Assembly: GCA_965242615.1 (NCBI GenBank)
Contig: CBDESR010000005.1
Coordinates: 1,364,001-1,428,000 of the forward strand
Direction: 5' to 3'
Length of the DNA stretch: 64,000 bases
From: CBDBCU01 sp965242615
Lineage (GTDB): Bacteria; Chloroflexota; Dehalococcoidia; Lucifugimonadales; UBA3495
This document shows positions 31,771-40,916 of the stretch, piece by piece. Position numbers and translations under genes: made by a program. The notes below the pieces were generated by a model. It saw nothing but the letters and a program-made list of their open reading frames with translations, had not been told where the DNA came from and made no database searches. Each line of letters starts with the position of its first letter. Position 1 is the stretch's first letter.

Positions 31771-32496
31771 TCACCTTTTGATGATGAGTAGGGAAAAGTA
31801 GTCCAAGTCCTCCGCGGTCAACTGCCGCAAATCCTGCACCACTTGCTCGCGAGCGGTGGTGGCGCGGCGGACGTAGATGCCCTTGCCGGCCAAGCCGAGA
31901 CTTTCGAGGTTGGCCAGGGCGTCGAGCAGGACGCGGTTGACTTTCATCAGGACAATGGTGTCGTAGTTGGCAATAGCCTCGCGGAGGTCGTCGATACCGT
32001 ACACCGCCGGGAGGATGGCCAGCCGCTGGCCGTGGGTGACTAAAGGGACGCGGGCGCGGGCGGCGGCGGCCATTACCGAGGAAACGCCGGGGATGATTTC
32101 AACGGCGATTTCCGGGTAGTTGGTCTTAATGCTTTCCAGCACATAGGAAAAGGTGCTGAACAGCATCGGGTCGCCTTCGGTGATAAAGGCGGCGTCTTGG
32201 CCCTGTTGCAGACGGCCGGCCAGGGTTGCGGCGGCCGTTTCCCAAACATCGGCGGCCGCTTCGGCGTCATCGGTGGGAAAGGCAAAGCGCAGGATTTCCT
32301 GCCGGTCGGTGTCAATAAAGGAGCGGGCAATAGACAGGGCGAAGCTGTCGGCGCTGGCGTCGGCTTGGGGAACGCAGACCAGGGGGACGCTTTGCAGCAC
32401 CCGCTGGGCTTTGAGCGTAACCAGTTCCGGGTCGCCGGGGCCGACGCCGACGCCGTAGAGACGACCGTAGTTCAGCGGGCGGGCGGCGCTGCTCAT
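31771..32496 (-). CDS. cobI: Precorrin-2 C20-methyltransferase
   Basis: 241 residues of the CobI/CbiL type. Motifs are LYGVGVGPGDPELVTLKAQRVL, AAFITEGDPMLFSTFSYVL and EIIPGVSSVMAAAARARVPL. It adds the C20 methyl, the first step committed to the corrin ring. It starts 5 bases after the stop of cbiT and ends 4 bases before cobM, as expected for a tightly packed operon. Confidence 0.93.
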   Translation of the reverse strand: MSSAARPLNYGRLYGVGVGPGDPELVTLKAQRVLQSVPLVCVPQADASADSFALSIARSFIDTDRQEILRFAFPTDDAEAAADVWETAAATLAGRLQQGQDAAFITEGDPMLFSTFSYVLESIKTNYPEIAVEIIPGVSSVMAAAARARVPLVTHGQRLAILPAVYGIDDLREAIANYDTIVLMKVNRVLLDALANLESLGLAGKGIYVRRATTAREQVVQDLRQLTAEDLDYFSLLIIKR

Positions 32497-32501
32497 AGTT
32501 G

Positions 32502-33176
32502 CTAATCCTCCGGGGTAGCGGCGCGGCAGGCGGTTACTACAAAGACCGGGTTCAGTCCTGCAAAGCGCATTGCGCCATCAGGCATTTCCTGGCCCCGGGC
32601 AGTGGTGACCATAGTAACATCAACTTGGAAACCCGATTCCTTGAAATACTGCCGGGTTTCGTTAGTCCGCTCCAGAGCCGCCAGATTTACGACGATACGG
32701 CCGCCGGGGTTCAAGCGTTGGGCGGCGGTATCCAGGATGGCGGGCAATTGGCCGCCGCTGCCGCCAATAAAGACGGCGTCCGGGTTAGGGAGTTCGTCCA
32801 ATGCCCCCGGGGCCTTACCGGGGATGATTTGGACATTGCCCGGACTGTAGGCGGCTACATTGCGCTGCAACAACTCCAAGCCGGCATCATCCCGTTCAAC
32901 AGCATACACTATACCGCGATGGGCCAAGACGGCTGCCTCGACCGACATGGACCCGGTGCCGGCGCCAATATCCCAAACAATGCTGCCGGGCCGCAAGCCC
33001 AAGGAGTAGAGGCTGACAGCGCGCACTTCCCGCTTAGTGATTTGACCGCGCAAGGGGCGGCGCTGCTCAAAGGCATCATCGGGCAAGCCCCAAGGGCGGG
33101 CGGCGGATTCCGTTTGCGGCTCGGCTGCTCCGGCCGGGATTGCGGAGGCTAAAGCAACGACCGGCGGCTTAACCAT
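32502..33176 (-). CDS. cbiT: Cobalt-precorrin-6B C15-methyltransferase (decarboxylating)
   Basis: 224 residues. A class I AdoMet fold is evident: GLPDDAFEQRRPLRGQITKREVRA is the usual CbiT lead-in, followed by IVWDIGAGTGSMSVEAA (AdoMet loop) and VFIGGSGGQLPAIL. The C5-methylating CbiE partner is not fused and not present in the operon. ATG 33176 overlaps the end of cbiD by 8 bases. The N-terminal 40 residues are an Ala/Pro-rich extension. Confidence 0.9.
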   Translation of the reverse strand: MVKPPVVALASAIPAGAAEPQTESAARPWGLPDDAFEQRRPLRGQITKREVRAVSLYSLGLRPGSIVWDIGAGTGSMSVEAAVLAHRGIVYAVERDDAGLELLQRNVAAYSPGNVQIIPGKAPGALDELPNPDAVFIGGSGGQLPAILDTAAQRLNPGGRIVVNLAALERTNETRQYFKESGFQVDVTMVTTARGQEMPDGAMRFAGLNPVFVVTACRAATPED

Positions 33177-34386
33177 TTTGCCCCAGATCCGCGCCGGCTG
33201 CCAAGGGGACGCCGGCCGCGTCAGTAGAGGCATAGCCCAGCAAAGTTCCGTCAAAGTCGAAACAGAGGGCATCAACAATCAGCGTGTCAGCGTCCGCCCC
33301 CAAGTGCTGGCGGCTGGCGGCGCAGACCATCGCACACATCCGGGGAAAGACAGAGAGCAAATCGTTGGCTTGGGCGATTTCCTGAAAGTGGCGGGCACTG
33401 CTGGCTTGCCGCATTTCGTCCTGCACCGCCTCCGTTGCGCCGCATTGGGCGGCCAGTTCCGCCAGAAAATTGGTATCCACCTGATTGCCGGCCACATGGG
33501 TAACAAAGTAGCCCATGGCCATTTTGGAAAACTTGCCGACCATTCCGACATGGGCGGCGCGGCGGATTTTCCGCATTACGCAGCGTTTCATAGCGGGGCC
33601 GCTGAAAATGCCGGCTTCAATGTAAGCCATATCGGGCAAGTCGAGGCAGCGGCGTGCGTATTCCTCGCTGCGGGTGCCGGTGGACAAGACCAGATGGGAG
33701 AGGTCGTTGGCCGCCGCCACATCAATAGCCAAGTGGACGCTGGCGCGCCAAGCGGCGGTGGAAAAGGGTTGGACAACGCCGGTGCTACCCAAGATAGAGA
33801 TGCCGCCCAACACGCCCAAGCGGGAGTTGGTAGTTTTAGCGGCGATTTCCGCGCCGTCCGGGACGGACAATTGCACAACAAACCCGCTGTCGGCGGGCAA
33901 GCCTTGAGCCGCCACCGCCGCGGCTACGGAGTCGGTAATCATCCGCCGGGGGACGCGGGTAACGGCCGGTTCGCCGACCGGTATGCCGGTGCCGGGCCGG
34001 GTTACGGTGCCGACGCCGTCGCCGCCGGTGATGCGGAGGGCCTCAATTGCCGCCGCGTCTTGCCGCACCGTGGCGCAGATTTCGGCGCCGTGGGTGACAT
34101 CCGGGTCGTCGCCGCCGTCCTTGATAACGGAACAGGTTACGGCGTTGCCATCGTCCGACCACTGGCAACGGTGTACCACAAAGGCAACATCCTGGCCCAC
34201 CGGCAAATGGATGGTAACTTCGGTTACCGGGCGGCCGCTGAGCAAGGCCAAGGTAGCGGCTTTGGCGGCGGCGGCGGCGCAGGAACCGGTGGTGTAGCCG
34301 GTACGCAACTGTCGTCGCTTGACCGTCTGGCGGCTGTAATCGCTTTCCGGCCGGCCGGTAGTTTCCGGTTCCCGATGGTCAGTCAT
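33169..34386 (-). CDS. cbiD: Cobalt-precorrin-5B C1-methyltransferase
   Basis: 405 residues. The CbiD hallmark LRTGYTTGSCAAAAAKAA lies near residue 30, followed by SVIKDGGDDPDVTHG, GGDGVGTVTRPGTGIPVGEPAV and GGISILGSTGVVQPFS. It methylates C1 in the anaerobic pathway. ATG 34386 is the start; it is 10 bases after cbiX. The C-terminal tail (ADLGQNG) reaches into cbiT. Confidence 0.93.
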   Translation of the reverse strand: MTDHREPETTGRPESDYSRQTVKRRQLRTGYTTGSCAAAAAKAATLALLSGRPVTEVTIHLPVGQDVAFVVHRCQWSDDGNAVTCSVIKDGGDDPDVTHGAEICATVRQDAAAIEALRITGGDGVGTVTRPGTGIPVGEPAVTRVPRRMITDSVAAAVAAQGLPADSGFVVQLSVPDGAEIAAKTTNSRLGVLGGISILGSTGVVQPFSTAAWRASVHLAIDVAAANDLSHLVLSTGTRSEEYARRCLDLPDMAYIEAGIFSGPAMKRCVMRKIRRAAHVGMVGKFSKMAMGYFVTHVAGNQVDTNFLAELAAQCGATEAVQDEMRQASSARHFQEIAQANDLLSVFPRMCAMVCAASRQHLGADADTLIVDALCFDFDGTLLGYASTDAAGVPLAAGADLGQNG

Positions 34387-34396
34387 AAGTTTGGCC

Positions 34397-35356
34397 TCAG
34401 GAGAGGGCGGCCCGGTTTTGGATTTCCCGGATGCGGTCGGCGGCGACAGCGACGAGGCGGTCGTCGACGCCCAAGGGCGGCGCAACGGCCATAGTTACGC
34501 CGGGGTATTGGGCTTGGAGTTTGTCCATCGTCCCCAGCACATTGCGGGTTAAAATCAGTCCCGGGAAAAAGATATACGGCACACCGATTATAGCGGCTAC
34601 GCCCCGCTCCGCGACTAATCGGGCGGCGGCGAATTCCATAGTGGGGTCGCCGTAGTGGGATTGGGCTACAGCCACAGCATAGCCCACGCCGAGGCGATTT
34701 TCCACCATCTCCCCCAACTCGGCAAGCCACTGGCAATCATCGTACTGAGTCCGGGTGCCGGCTTTGACCAGCAGGATGCCGACCTTCCGGCCGGGAGCCG
34801 GCAGCGGGGCGGCGGTCCCCAAATCGCCGATACGCTCCACCACCAAGTCAGCGATACGGGCATCAGCCCCCAAGCCGTCAGCCAGATGGAGTTGAACTTG
34901 GGGGATACGGGCGCGCACTTCGTCCAGCATTTCATCCATTTCAATGGTGGCGTGCTTGCCATTGCCCAGCAGATAAGGCATTACTACCACATTGCCCACG
35001 CCCTGCGCCGACAGCAAGCGCACCGCTTCCTCCGGGTGGGGTTCGATGAACTCGAGGCAAGAAAGCAGTACCGGCAGCCGTTCCGCAGTAGCCGGGGATT
35101 CCAGAGCGTCCGGCAAGCGGCGGGCTATTTCCCCCAAGCCTTGGGGAGTGCTGGGGCAGCGGCGGCACCACGCCGGCCAGTCCGGGGATTCCGGGCCAGT
35201 AGCGGCGGCCATCCGCCAAGCACAGGAACATTCCCGAGGGCTGGCGCCGCGCTGGCTGCCGTGGCCCAGCAGGATGATGCCCCAAGGCGCGGCCGGGGTT
35301 GCGGCGACGACCGGAGGGGCGGCCGGTTGGATGGTTGGCGGATTAAGTGCGCTCAC
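34397..35356 (-). CDS. cbiX: Sirohydrochlorin cobaltochelatase, two-domain, with a cysteine-rich insert
   Basis: 319 residues. The two chelatase halves are visible: GIILLGHGSQRG (His ligand) with VVVMPYLLGNGKHATIEMDE, then VGILLVKAGTRTQYDD with GVPYIFFPGLILTRNVLG. Between the first strand and the first helix is an insert ECSCAWRM..WPAWCRRCPST with four cysteines, which could bind a metal or cluster. It inserts Co2+ into sirohydrochlorin at the head of the anaerobic pathway. It overlaps the end of cbiC by 4 bases. Confidence 0.9.
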   Translation of the reverse strand: MSALNPPTIQPAAPPVVAATPAAPWGIILLGHGSQRGASPRECSCAWRMAAATGPESPDWPAWCRRCPSTPQGLGEIARRLPDALESPATAERLPVLLSCLEFIEPHPEEAVRLLSAQGVGNVVVMPYLLGNGKHATIEMDEMLDEVRARIPQVQLHLADGLGADARIADLVVERIGDLGTAAPLPAPGRKVGILLVKAGTRTQYDDCQWLAELGEMVENRLGVGYAVAVAQSHYGDPTMEFAAARLVAERGVAAIIGVPYIFFPGLILTRNVLGTMDKLQAQYPGVTMAVAPPLGVDDRLVAVAADRIREIQNRAALS

Positions 35357-36012
35357 TGCGCCTCCGGTGCGGCCGGTTCCCCAGCCAGTTCGAGCAAAGC
35401 GTTGACCGTGGCGGCGGCGGCGGAACTGCCGCCGCGCCGGCCCAATATGGTGATGTAAGGGATGGCCCGGCGGGTCAGTTCGTCTTTGGATTCAGCACAG
35501 GCGACAAAGCCCACCGGCATCCCGATAATCAGCGCCGGCATTACCACTCCATCATCTACTAAATCGAGCAGAGCCAGCAGCGCGGTGGGGGCGTTGCCGA
35601 TAGCCACTACTGCGTCGTTGCTGTGAGGGGCCAGTTCGCGGATGGCAGCGACGGAGCGGGTAGTCTTTTCCCGTTGCGCCCGGGCCGCTACCGCCGGAAC
35701 ATCAATCAAGCAGCGGGTAGTTACGCCGCGGCGGCTCAGCAGAGCTTTGGATATGCCCATTTCCACCATTCGGACATCGGTAATTACTGCGGCGCCGCCT
35801 TGCAGGGCCGCAATGCCTTGCTCCATAGCGTCCGGGCTGAACTTTACCGCCGGGGCGATAGCCGGGTCACCCTCGGCGCGCACGATGCGGCAAAGGGTGT
35901 AATGCTCCCGGGGCGGCAAGTTTAACCCCGGGGGCAGGTCAGCCTGAACCATTTTCAGGCTTTCCCGGTCAATGGCTTCGGGCAGCAGGGCGTATTTTTC
36001 AACCAGCGACAT
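35353..36012 (-). CDS. cbiC: Precorrin-8X methylmutase
   Basis: 219 residues. Family blocks are DPAIAPAVKFSPDAMEQGIAAL, ITDVRMVEMGISK, SNDAVVAIGNAPTALLALLDL and MPVGFVACAESKDEL. The enzyme moves the C11 methyl to C12. It is the first cobalamin gene of the run and starts 63 bases after leuS, with no riboswitch-sized gap. ATG 36012 is preferred over TTG 36033; neither has a strong ribosome site. Confidence 0.92.
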   Translation of the reverse strand: MSLVEKYALLPEAIDRESLKMVQADLPPGLNLPPREHYTLCRIVRAEGDPAIAPAVKFSPDAMEQGIAALQGGAAVITDVRMVEMGISKALLSRRGVTTRCLIDVPAVAARAQREKTTRSVAAIRELAPHSNDAVVAIGNAPTALLALLDLVDDGVVMPALIIGMPVGFVACAESKDELTRRAIPYITILGRRGGSSAAAATVNALLELAGEPAAPEAQ

Positions 36013-36075
36013 AGGGCTATTGTAACCGCCCAAGCAGGATTGGGCAAATCGGCGTTGGCGGCGGCAACGCCGCTA

Positions 36076-38553
36076 CTAGCCGACTACCACATTAACCAAG
36101 CGGCCGGGGACATAGATAGCCTTGTTAACCGTCTTGCCCTCGGTATAGGGTTGCACCTTGACGCTGGACAAAGCCAGCTCCCGGGCGGCCGGTTCGTCAA
36201 TATCCGCCGGGGCCTCAATCCGATCCCGCACCCGCCCGTTGACCTGCACTACCAAGGTTATGGTGTCGGCGGCGGCCAGGGCATCGTCCCACTCCGGGAA
36301 CTGCTGCTGATGGATGCTGTAGGGATGGCCGGCCCGTTCCCACAATTCCTCAGCGATATGCGGCGCAATGGGGGCCAACATAAGCAGGAACTTCGCGACG
36401 CACTCCCGCCAAGTCGCCGGGTCAACGCTGCCCTCGGCCCATACCTTGCTCAAGTGATTCGCCAGTTCCATCAAAGCGGCGATGGCGGTGTTGAACTTGA
36501 ACTTGTCCAGGTCGTGGTAGCACTTGCGGACCGTCTGATGCAAAATCCGCAGGGTATCCCGCACCGCTTGCGGGTCAGTGTCAGCGGCCGCCAAGTCTTG
36601 CGGATTCCGCTCCAACAGTCCCCAGACCCGGTTAAGCCACCGCGCCACGCCGTTAATCCCCACATCGCTCCAAGGGCCGCCCTGGTCCCAGGGGCCAATG
36701 AACATCAGGAAACAGCGCACCGCATCGGCGCCCATCAGTCCCACCACATCATCCGGGTTGACCACATTGCCCCGGCTCTTGCTCATCTTTTCGTGGTCGG
36801 CGCCCAGAATTACCCCTTGATTGAACAGGCGCAAAAAGGGTTCGTCAAAATCCACCAGCCCCATATCCCGCATTGCCTTGATGAAAAAGCGGGAATAGAG
36901 CAGATGCAGCACCGCGTGTTCCGCGCCCCCGGTGTATTGATCCACCGGCAGCCACTTTTTCAGCAGCTCCGGGTCGAAGGGGCCAGCGTCGTACTTGGGG
37001 CTGACATAGCGCAGCAGGTACCAGGACGAATCGATGAAGGTGTCCATCGTGTCCGTTTCCCGCCGGGCCGGCCCGCCGCATTGGGGGCAATCCACATTGA
37101 GAAAAGACGGATGACTGGTCAGCGGCGACTCGCCGGTAGGCTTGAACTCCGCATCCTCCGGCAGCAGCACCGGCAAATCCGACTCCGGCACCGGCACAAT
37201 GCCGCAGCGGTCGCAGTAAATCATTGGAATGGGCGTCCCCCAATACCGTTGCCGGGAAATCAGCCAATCCCGCAGCCGGTAAGAGGTCGTCCGCCGGCCC
37301 CAGCCGTTCTTTTCAATGTCGTCGGCAATGGCCGCCTTGCCCTCATCATCGGTCATCCCGTCATACTTGCCGGAGTTGGTCATAAAGCCTTCGCCCAAGT
37401 ACGCCGCCGCCGGTGCGCTGACATCCCACTCGATCGGCGCAATCACGGTGCGTACCGGCAAGCCGTACTTGCGGGCAAAGGCCAAATCCCGGTCATCGTG
37501 GGCCGGCACGCCCATAACTGCGCCGGTGCCGTAGGTAGTCAGCACATAGTCGGCGGTGAAAATCGGAATCCGCTCCCCATTCAGCCGGTTGATGGCGTAG
37601 GAACCCAGGGGAACCCCGGTCTTTTCCTTATCCGTGGACATCCGCTCAATTTCCGAAGTACGCCGGGCTTGGCTGACATATTCCGCGACCGCCGCCCGTT
37701 GTCCCTCAGTAGTCAAGGCCGGCACCAAGGGATGCTCCGGAGCCAATACCAGGAAAGTAACGCCAAAGATGGTGTCAATGCGGGTGGTAAAGGTGCGGAT
37801 TTCGTCGACGCCTACCTGATTATGGGCAAGGTCAAAACTGACCTCAACGCCCTGGCTGCGCCCGACCCAGTTGCGCTGCATCATCAGGATTTTCTCCGGC
37901 CAATCCACCAGCGTGGAAAAGTCCAGGAGTTCATCGGCGTAGTCGGTAATTTTCAGAAACCACTGCTCCAAGTCCCGCCGGGTTACTACTGCGCCGCAGC
38001 GTTCACAGCCGCCGTTGACCACCTGCTCGTTAGCCAGCACAGTTTGGCAGGAGGGACACCAAACCACCGGGGCGTTGGCCCGGTAAGCCAGCCCCTGCTC
38101 GTAAAACTTCAGAAAGAACCACTGATTCCACCGGTAGTATTCGGGCAAGCAGCAAATCAGCTCCCGGTTCCAGTCATAAATCGCCCCGATGGAACGGAGC
38201 TGCCCCCGCATATTCTCGATGTTGCTCATGGTCCAGGTATAGGGGTGGATGCCCCGGCTGATGGCGGCGTTTTCCGCCGGCAGGCCAAAGGCGTCAAAGC
38301 CGATGGGATGCAGCACATTGTAGCCCTGCATCCGCCGAAAGCGGGCGTGGCAGTCGGAAGGGGACATCGCATACCAATGGCCGATGTGCAGATCGCCGGA
38401 GGGATACGGGTACATCGTCAGGTCATACCACTTTGGCCGGTCATTGTCCTCCGGCACCCGATACAGGTCATCCTGAGCCCAGCGTTCCTGCCACTTGCGG
38501 TCAATTTCCACCGGGTCGAAACGCAGTTCCACCGGCCGGGGCGGCGTAGTCAT
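36076..38553 (-). CDS. leuS: Leucyl-tRNA synthetase
   Basis: 825 residues, bacterial-type length. The class I motif is YPYPSGDLHIGHWYAMSP, and KMSKSRGNVV lies near residue 590. The zinc-binding block CPSCQTVLANEQVVNGGCERCG is near residue 165, and the editing domain (TTRIDTIFGVTFLVLAPEHPLV, VPAHDDRDLAFA) is inserted as usual. It charges tRNA-Leu. ATG 38553 has GAGGTGA upstream. The cobalamin genes follow in the same direction and may be read from its promoter. Confidence 0.96.
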   Translation of the reverse strand: MTTPPRPVELRFDPVEIDRKWQERWAQDDLYRVPEDNDRPKWYDLTMYPYPSGDLHIGHWYAMSPSDCHARFRRMQGYNVLHPIGFDAFGLPAENAAISRGIHPYTWTMSNIENMRGQLRSIGAIYDWNRELICCLPEYYRWNQWFFLKFYEQGLAYRANAPVVWCPSCQTVLANEQVVNGGCERCGAVVTRRDLEQWFLKITDYADELLDFSTLVDWPEKILMMQRNWVGRSQGVEVSFDLAHNQVGVDEIRTFTTRIDTIFGVTFLVLAPEHPLVPALTTEGQRAAVAEYVSQARRTSEIERMSTDKEKTGVPLGSYAINRLNGERIPIFTADYVLTTYGTGAVMGVPAHDDRDLAFARKYGLPVRTVIAPIEWDVSAPAAAYLGEGFMTNSGKYDGMTDDEGKAAIADDIEKNGWGRRTTSYRLRDWLISRQRYWGTPIPMIYCDRCGIVPVPESDLPVLLPEDAEFKPTGESPLTSHPSFLNVDCPQCGGPARRETDTMDTFIDSSWYLLRYVSPKYDAGPFDPELLKKWLPVDQYTGGAEHAVLHLLYSRFFIKAMRDMGLVDFDEPFLRLFNQGVILGADHEKMSKSRGNVVNPDDVVGLMGADAVRCFLMFIGPWDQGGPWSDVGINGVARWLNRVWGLLERNPQDLAAADTDPQAVRDTLRILHQTVRKCYHDLDKFKFNTAIAALMELANHLSKVWAEGSVDPATWRECVAKFLLMLAPIAPHIAEELWERAGHPYSIHQQQFPEWDDALAAADTITLVVQVNGRVRDRIEAPADIDEPAARELALSSVKVQPYTEGKTVNKAIYVPGRLVNVVVG

Positions 38554-38691
38554 AATCCGTTCACCTCAAACCCGCAGGCATTTCCCCCTATATTAGCACA
38601 AACCGCCCGGCCGCGGGAAAAGGGCAAACCCGCTGGAAAAGTGTTACAATGCTGCCGGACTAAGCCAAACCCCACCGCCGAGGCGTCCCTG

Positions 38692-40347
38692 ATGCCCAAT
38701 ACCCTCTACTACGGCGACAACCTGCAAGTGATGCGGGAACATATTGCCGACCAGTCGGTGGACTTGGTCTATCTCGACCCGCCCTTTAACTCCAACGCCT
38801 CTTACAATGTCCTGTTCCGGGAAAAGTCCGGCGAGGATTCCCCGGCCCAAATCCGCGCCTTTAACGACACCTGGCACTGGACGCAGGAAGCGGAACGCAC
38901 CTTCGAGTCGGAAATTCTGCTGAACCCGAACACGCCCACGGCGGTCAAGGATATGATGGCCGCCTTTCGCCAGTTTCTGGGCCGCAGCGATATGCTGGCT
39001 TATCTGGTGATGATGACCCCGCGGCTGGTCGAGTTGCGCCGGGTGTTGAAACCGACCGGCAGCCTGTACCTGCACTGCGACTCCACGGCCGGGCATTACC
39101 TGCGTTTGCTGCTGGATTCGACCTTTGGCAAAGAGCGCTTTCGCCGAGAAATTATCTGGAAACGGACCGCCAGCCACAACAACGTGCGGCGGAACTACGG
39201 GGCCACGGCGGACACCGTCCTGTTTTATACGAAAAGTGACGATTACACCTTTAACACTCAGTACCTCCCTTACTCCGAGGAACAAGCGGTCAGGGATTAT
39301 AAGTTCGTCGATGCCGATGGTCGGCGTTACAGCACGAGCAATCTGCGTAGCCCGGCGCCGCGGCCCAACTTGACCTACGAATACAAAGGCTACCAGCCCC
39401 ATCGCAACGGATGGGCTGTCTCGTTAGAAAGGATGGAGCAACTGGACGCTGAAGGGCGGCTCATTTTTCCCGAAAATCCAGACGGCCGCATTCGGTTGAA
39501 ACTTTACCTGGATGAAATGCCCGGCGTCCCGCTGGAAAATGTCTGGACGGACATCCCGCCTATCGGTTCGCGCGCCCGGGAACGCTTGGGCTACCCCACC
39601 CAGAAGCCGCAAGCCCTGCTCGAACGCATCATCACTACCAGCAGCAACCCGGGCGATGTGGTTCTCGACCCCTTCTGCGGTTGCGGCACTGCCGTAGCCG
39701 CCGCCGAAAATCTGGGCCGCCAATGGTTGGGCATCGACATCACCCACCTGGCTGTCGCCTTGATGAAAAGCCGTATCAAAACCTCTTTCAACCTCGACCC
39801 CGGAGCCGACTACTCCATAATCGGCGAACCCCTGGATGTAGGCAGCGCCCGGGCCTTGTGGACGCAAGACCCTTACCAGTTCCAGTACTGGGCCGTCTCT
39901 CTGCTCGAAGCCCAACCCCAAGGCGAGCAGCGGCGCGGCGCCGACCGGGGCATTGACGGCGTAATCTACTTTGTGGACGGCCCCCGCCGGACGCCGCAAC
40001 GCATCATCATCCAGGTCAAAGGCGGCCGGGTATCATCGCCGCAAATCCGCGACCTGGCGGGGGTAGTGGAACGGGAAAGGGCGGCTCTGGGCTTGTTCAT
40101 CTCCCTCGAAGTGCCAACTCGGGATATGCTGACCGAAGCGGCGGCCGGCGGTTTCTACCACTCTGACCTGTGGCAGCGGGACTTTCCGAAACTGCAAATC
40201 CGCACCATTGCCGACCTGCTGGCGGGACGCTCCTTTGACCTGCCGCCGCGCCAGCCGGCCTACCAACCGGCGGAACGGGCGCGGCCATCCCAAGGGGAAC
40301 AGGGGGCAATGCGGGAATTGGGCGGACATTACCGGGCCGCGTCCTGA
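38692..40347 (+). CDS. DNA methyltransferase fused to a PD-(D/E)XK nuclease domain
   Basis: 551 residues. The methyltransferase half is of the beta class: LVYLDPPFNSNASYN near residue 30 (catalytic, DPPF) precedes VVLDPFCGCGTAVAAAENLGRQWLGID near residue 330 (AdoMet). After a short linker the last 170 residues resemble an Mrr-type nuclease: RGADRGIDGVIYFVDG followed by IIIQVKGGRVSSPQIRDL, giving Asp and Gln-x-Lys in place. One polypeptide may thus both modify and cut DNA. ATG 38692 is the start. The frame is open far upstream, but that stretch is only the antisense of leuS. Confidence 0.85.
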   Translation: MPNTLYYGDNLQVMREHIADQSVDLVYLDPPFNSNASYNVLFREKSGEDSPAQIRAFNDTWHWTQEAERTFESEILLNPNTPTAVKDMMAAFRQFLGRSDMLAYLVMMTPRLVELRRVLKPTGSLYLHCDSTAGHYLRLLLDSTFGKERFRREIIWKRTASHNNVRRNYGATADTVLFYTKSDDYTFNTQYLPYSEEQAVRDYKFVDADGRRYSTSNLRSPAPRPNLTYEYKGYQPHRNGWAVSLERMEQLDAEGRLIFPENPDGRIRLKLYLDEMPGVPLENVWTDIPPIGSRARERLGYPTQKPQALLERIITTSSNPGDVVLDPFCGCGTAVAAAENLGRQWLGIDITHLAVALMKSRIKTSFNLDPGADYSIIGEPLDVGSARALWTQDPYQFQYWAVSLLEAQPQGEQRRGADRGIDGVIYFVDGPRRTPQRIIIQVKGGRVSSPQIRDLAGVVERERAALGLFISLEVPTRDMLTEAAAGGFYHSDLWQRDFPKLQIRTIADLLAGRSFDLPPRQPAYQPAERARPSQGEQGAMRELGGHYRAAS

Positions 40348-40386
40348 TGGGGCGGCCGGCCGCCGCGGGCGCTGTTATCGTTTTCG

Positions 40387-40457
40387 TTGACGGGCAAAAC
40401 CCTATGGAGTTAGCCGGCTCCGATTAGAGGAATCGGGGCCGGTTTTGCTATTGGGGG
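40387..40457 (+). terminator. Shared TTGACGGGCAAAACCC element ending in a terminator hairpin
   Basis: The same blocks occur as at 22532-22602: TTGACGGGCAAAACCC, then GTTAGCCGGC. Here the hairpin is longer: CCGGCTCCGATT pairs with AATCGGGGCCGG over a 5-base loop (one U-G pair), followed by TTTTGCTATT. It lies 40 bases after the methyltransferase-nuclease stop and probably terminates it. Confidence 0.7.
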
Positions 40458-40472
40458 AGGGTGCGGCGGCGG

Positions 40473-40916
40473 TTAGGGGGCGGCGTCCCAACTTACGGCT
40501 TGGGCGATGGTCAGCTTGATTACCGGGTTGGCGGCGATGGCCATGGTTCGGTATTGGGGGTATTTTTGCTGGAGGCGGCGGAGGGCGGTTTGACGCTCCG
40601 GGTCGGCGGGGTCGGTCAGCAGCTGAGCGGGGCCGCTGAGGAGGAGGTACCAGAGCTGCCGCCAGTCGGCATTGTAGTGGTCGATGATTAGGGCGGCTTG
40701 GGGGTTGGCGAGGATGTTGCGGACGCGGCGGAGTCGGGTCAGGGGGGCGCGTTTGGGTTTTTGGTCTAATACGGAATAGATGCGGGCGCCGGCGGCGGGG
40801 TTGGCCAAGGCGAAGCAGACCGGGATGATGTGAGGGGCGGCGTCCAGGCCGGCGGTGGCGAGGCGGCCGACCGGGGCGGCGTTGAGGCGTTGGATTTGCC
40901 GAGGGGTGAGGTTCAT
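40473..40916 (-). CDS. PPOX-class F420-dependent oxidoreductase (Rv0121-like)
   Basis: 147 residues of the split-barrel flavin/F420 fold: NAAPVGRLATAGLDAAPHIIPVCFAL at the start, then RVRNILANPQAALIIDHYNADWRQLWYLLLSGPAQLL, which is the TIGR03668-type pattern. It probably binds F420 or FMN and reduces a small substrate. The ATG follows directly after the stop codon of the HEAT-repeat gene (TGAATG), so the pair is an operon. Confidence 0.82.
   Translation of the reverse strand: MNLTPRQIQRLNAAPVGRLATAGLDAAPHIIPVCFALANPAAGARIYSVLDQKPKRAPLTRLRRVRNILANPQAALIIDHYNADWRQLWYLLLSGPAQLLTDPADPERQTALRRLQQKYPQYRTMAIAANPVIKLTIAQAVSWDAAP

Noticed and set aside
36013..36075. Cobalamin riboswitch upstream of cbiC
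   Set aside because: The gap is only 63 bases and contains none of the B12-box sequence; the region before leuS also lacks one.
36040..38691. A very long plus-strand frame in front of the methyltransferase-nuclease gene
   Set aside because: It is the exact antisense of leuS, has a Pro/Arg/His-rich composition typical of shadow frames, and the true gene has a good start at 38692.
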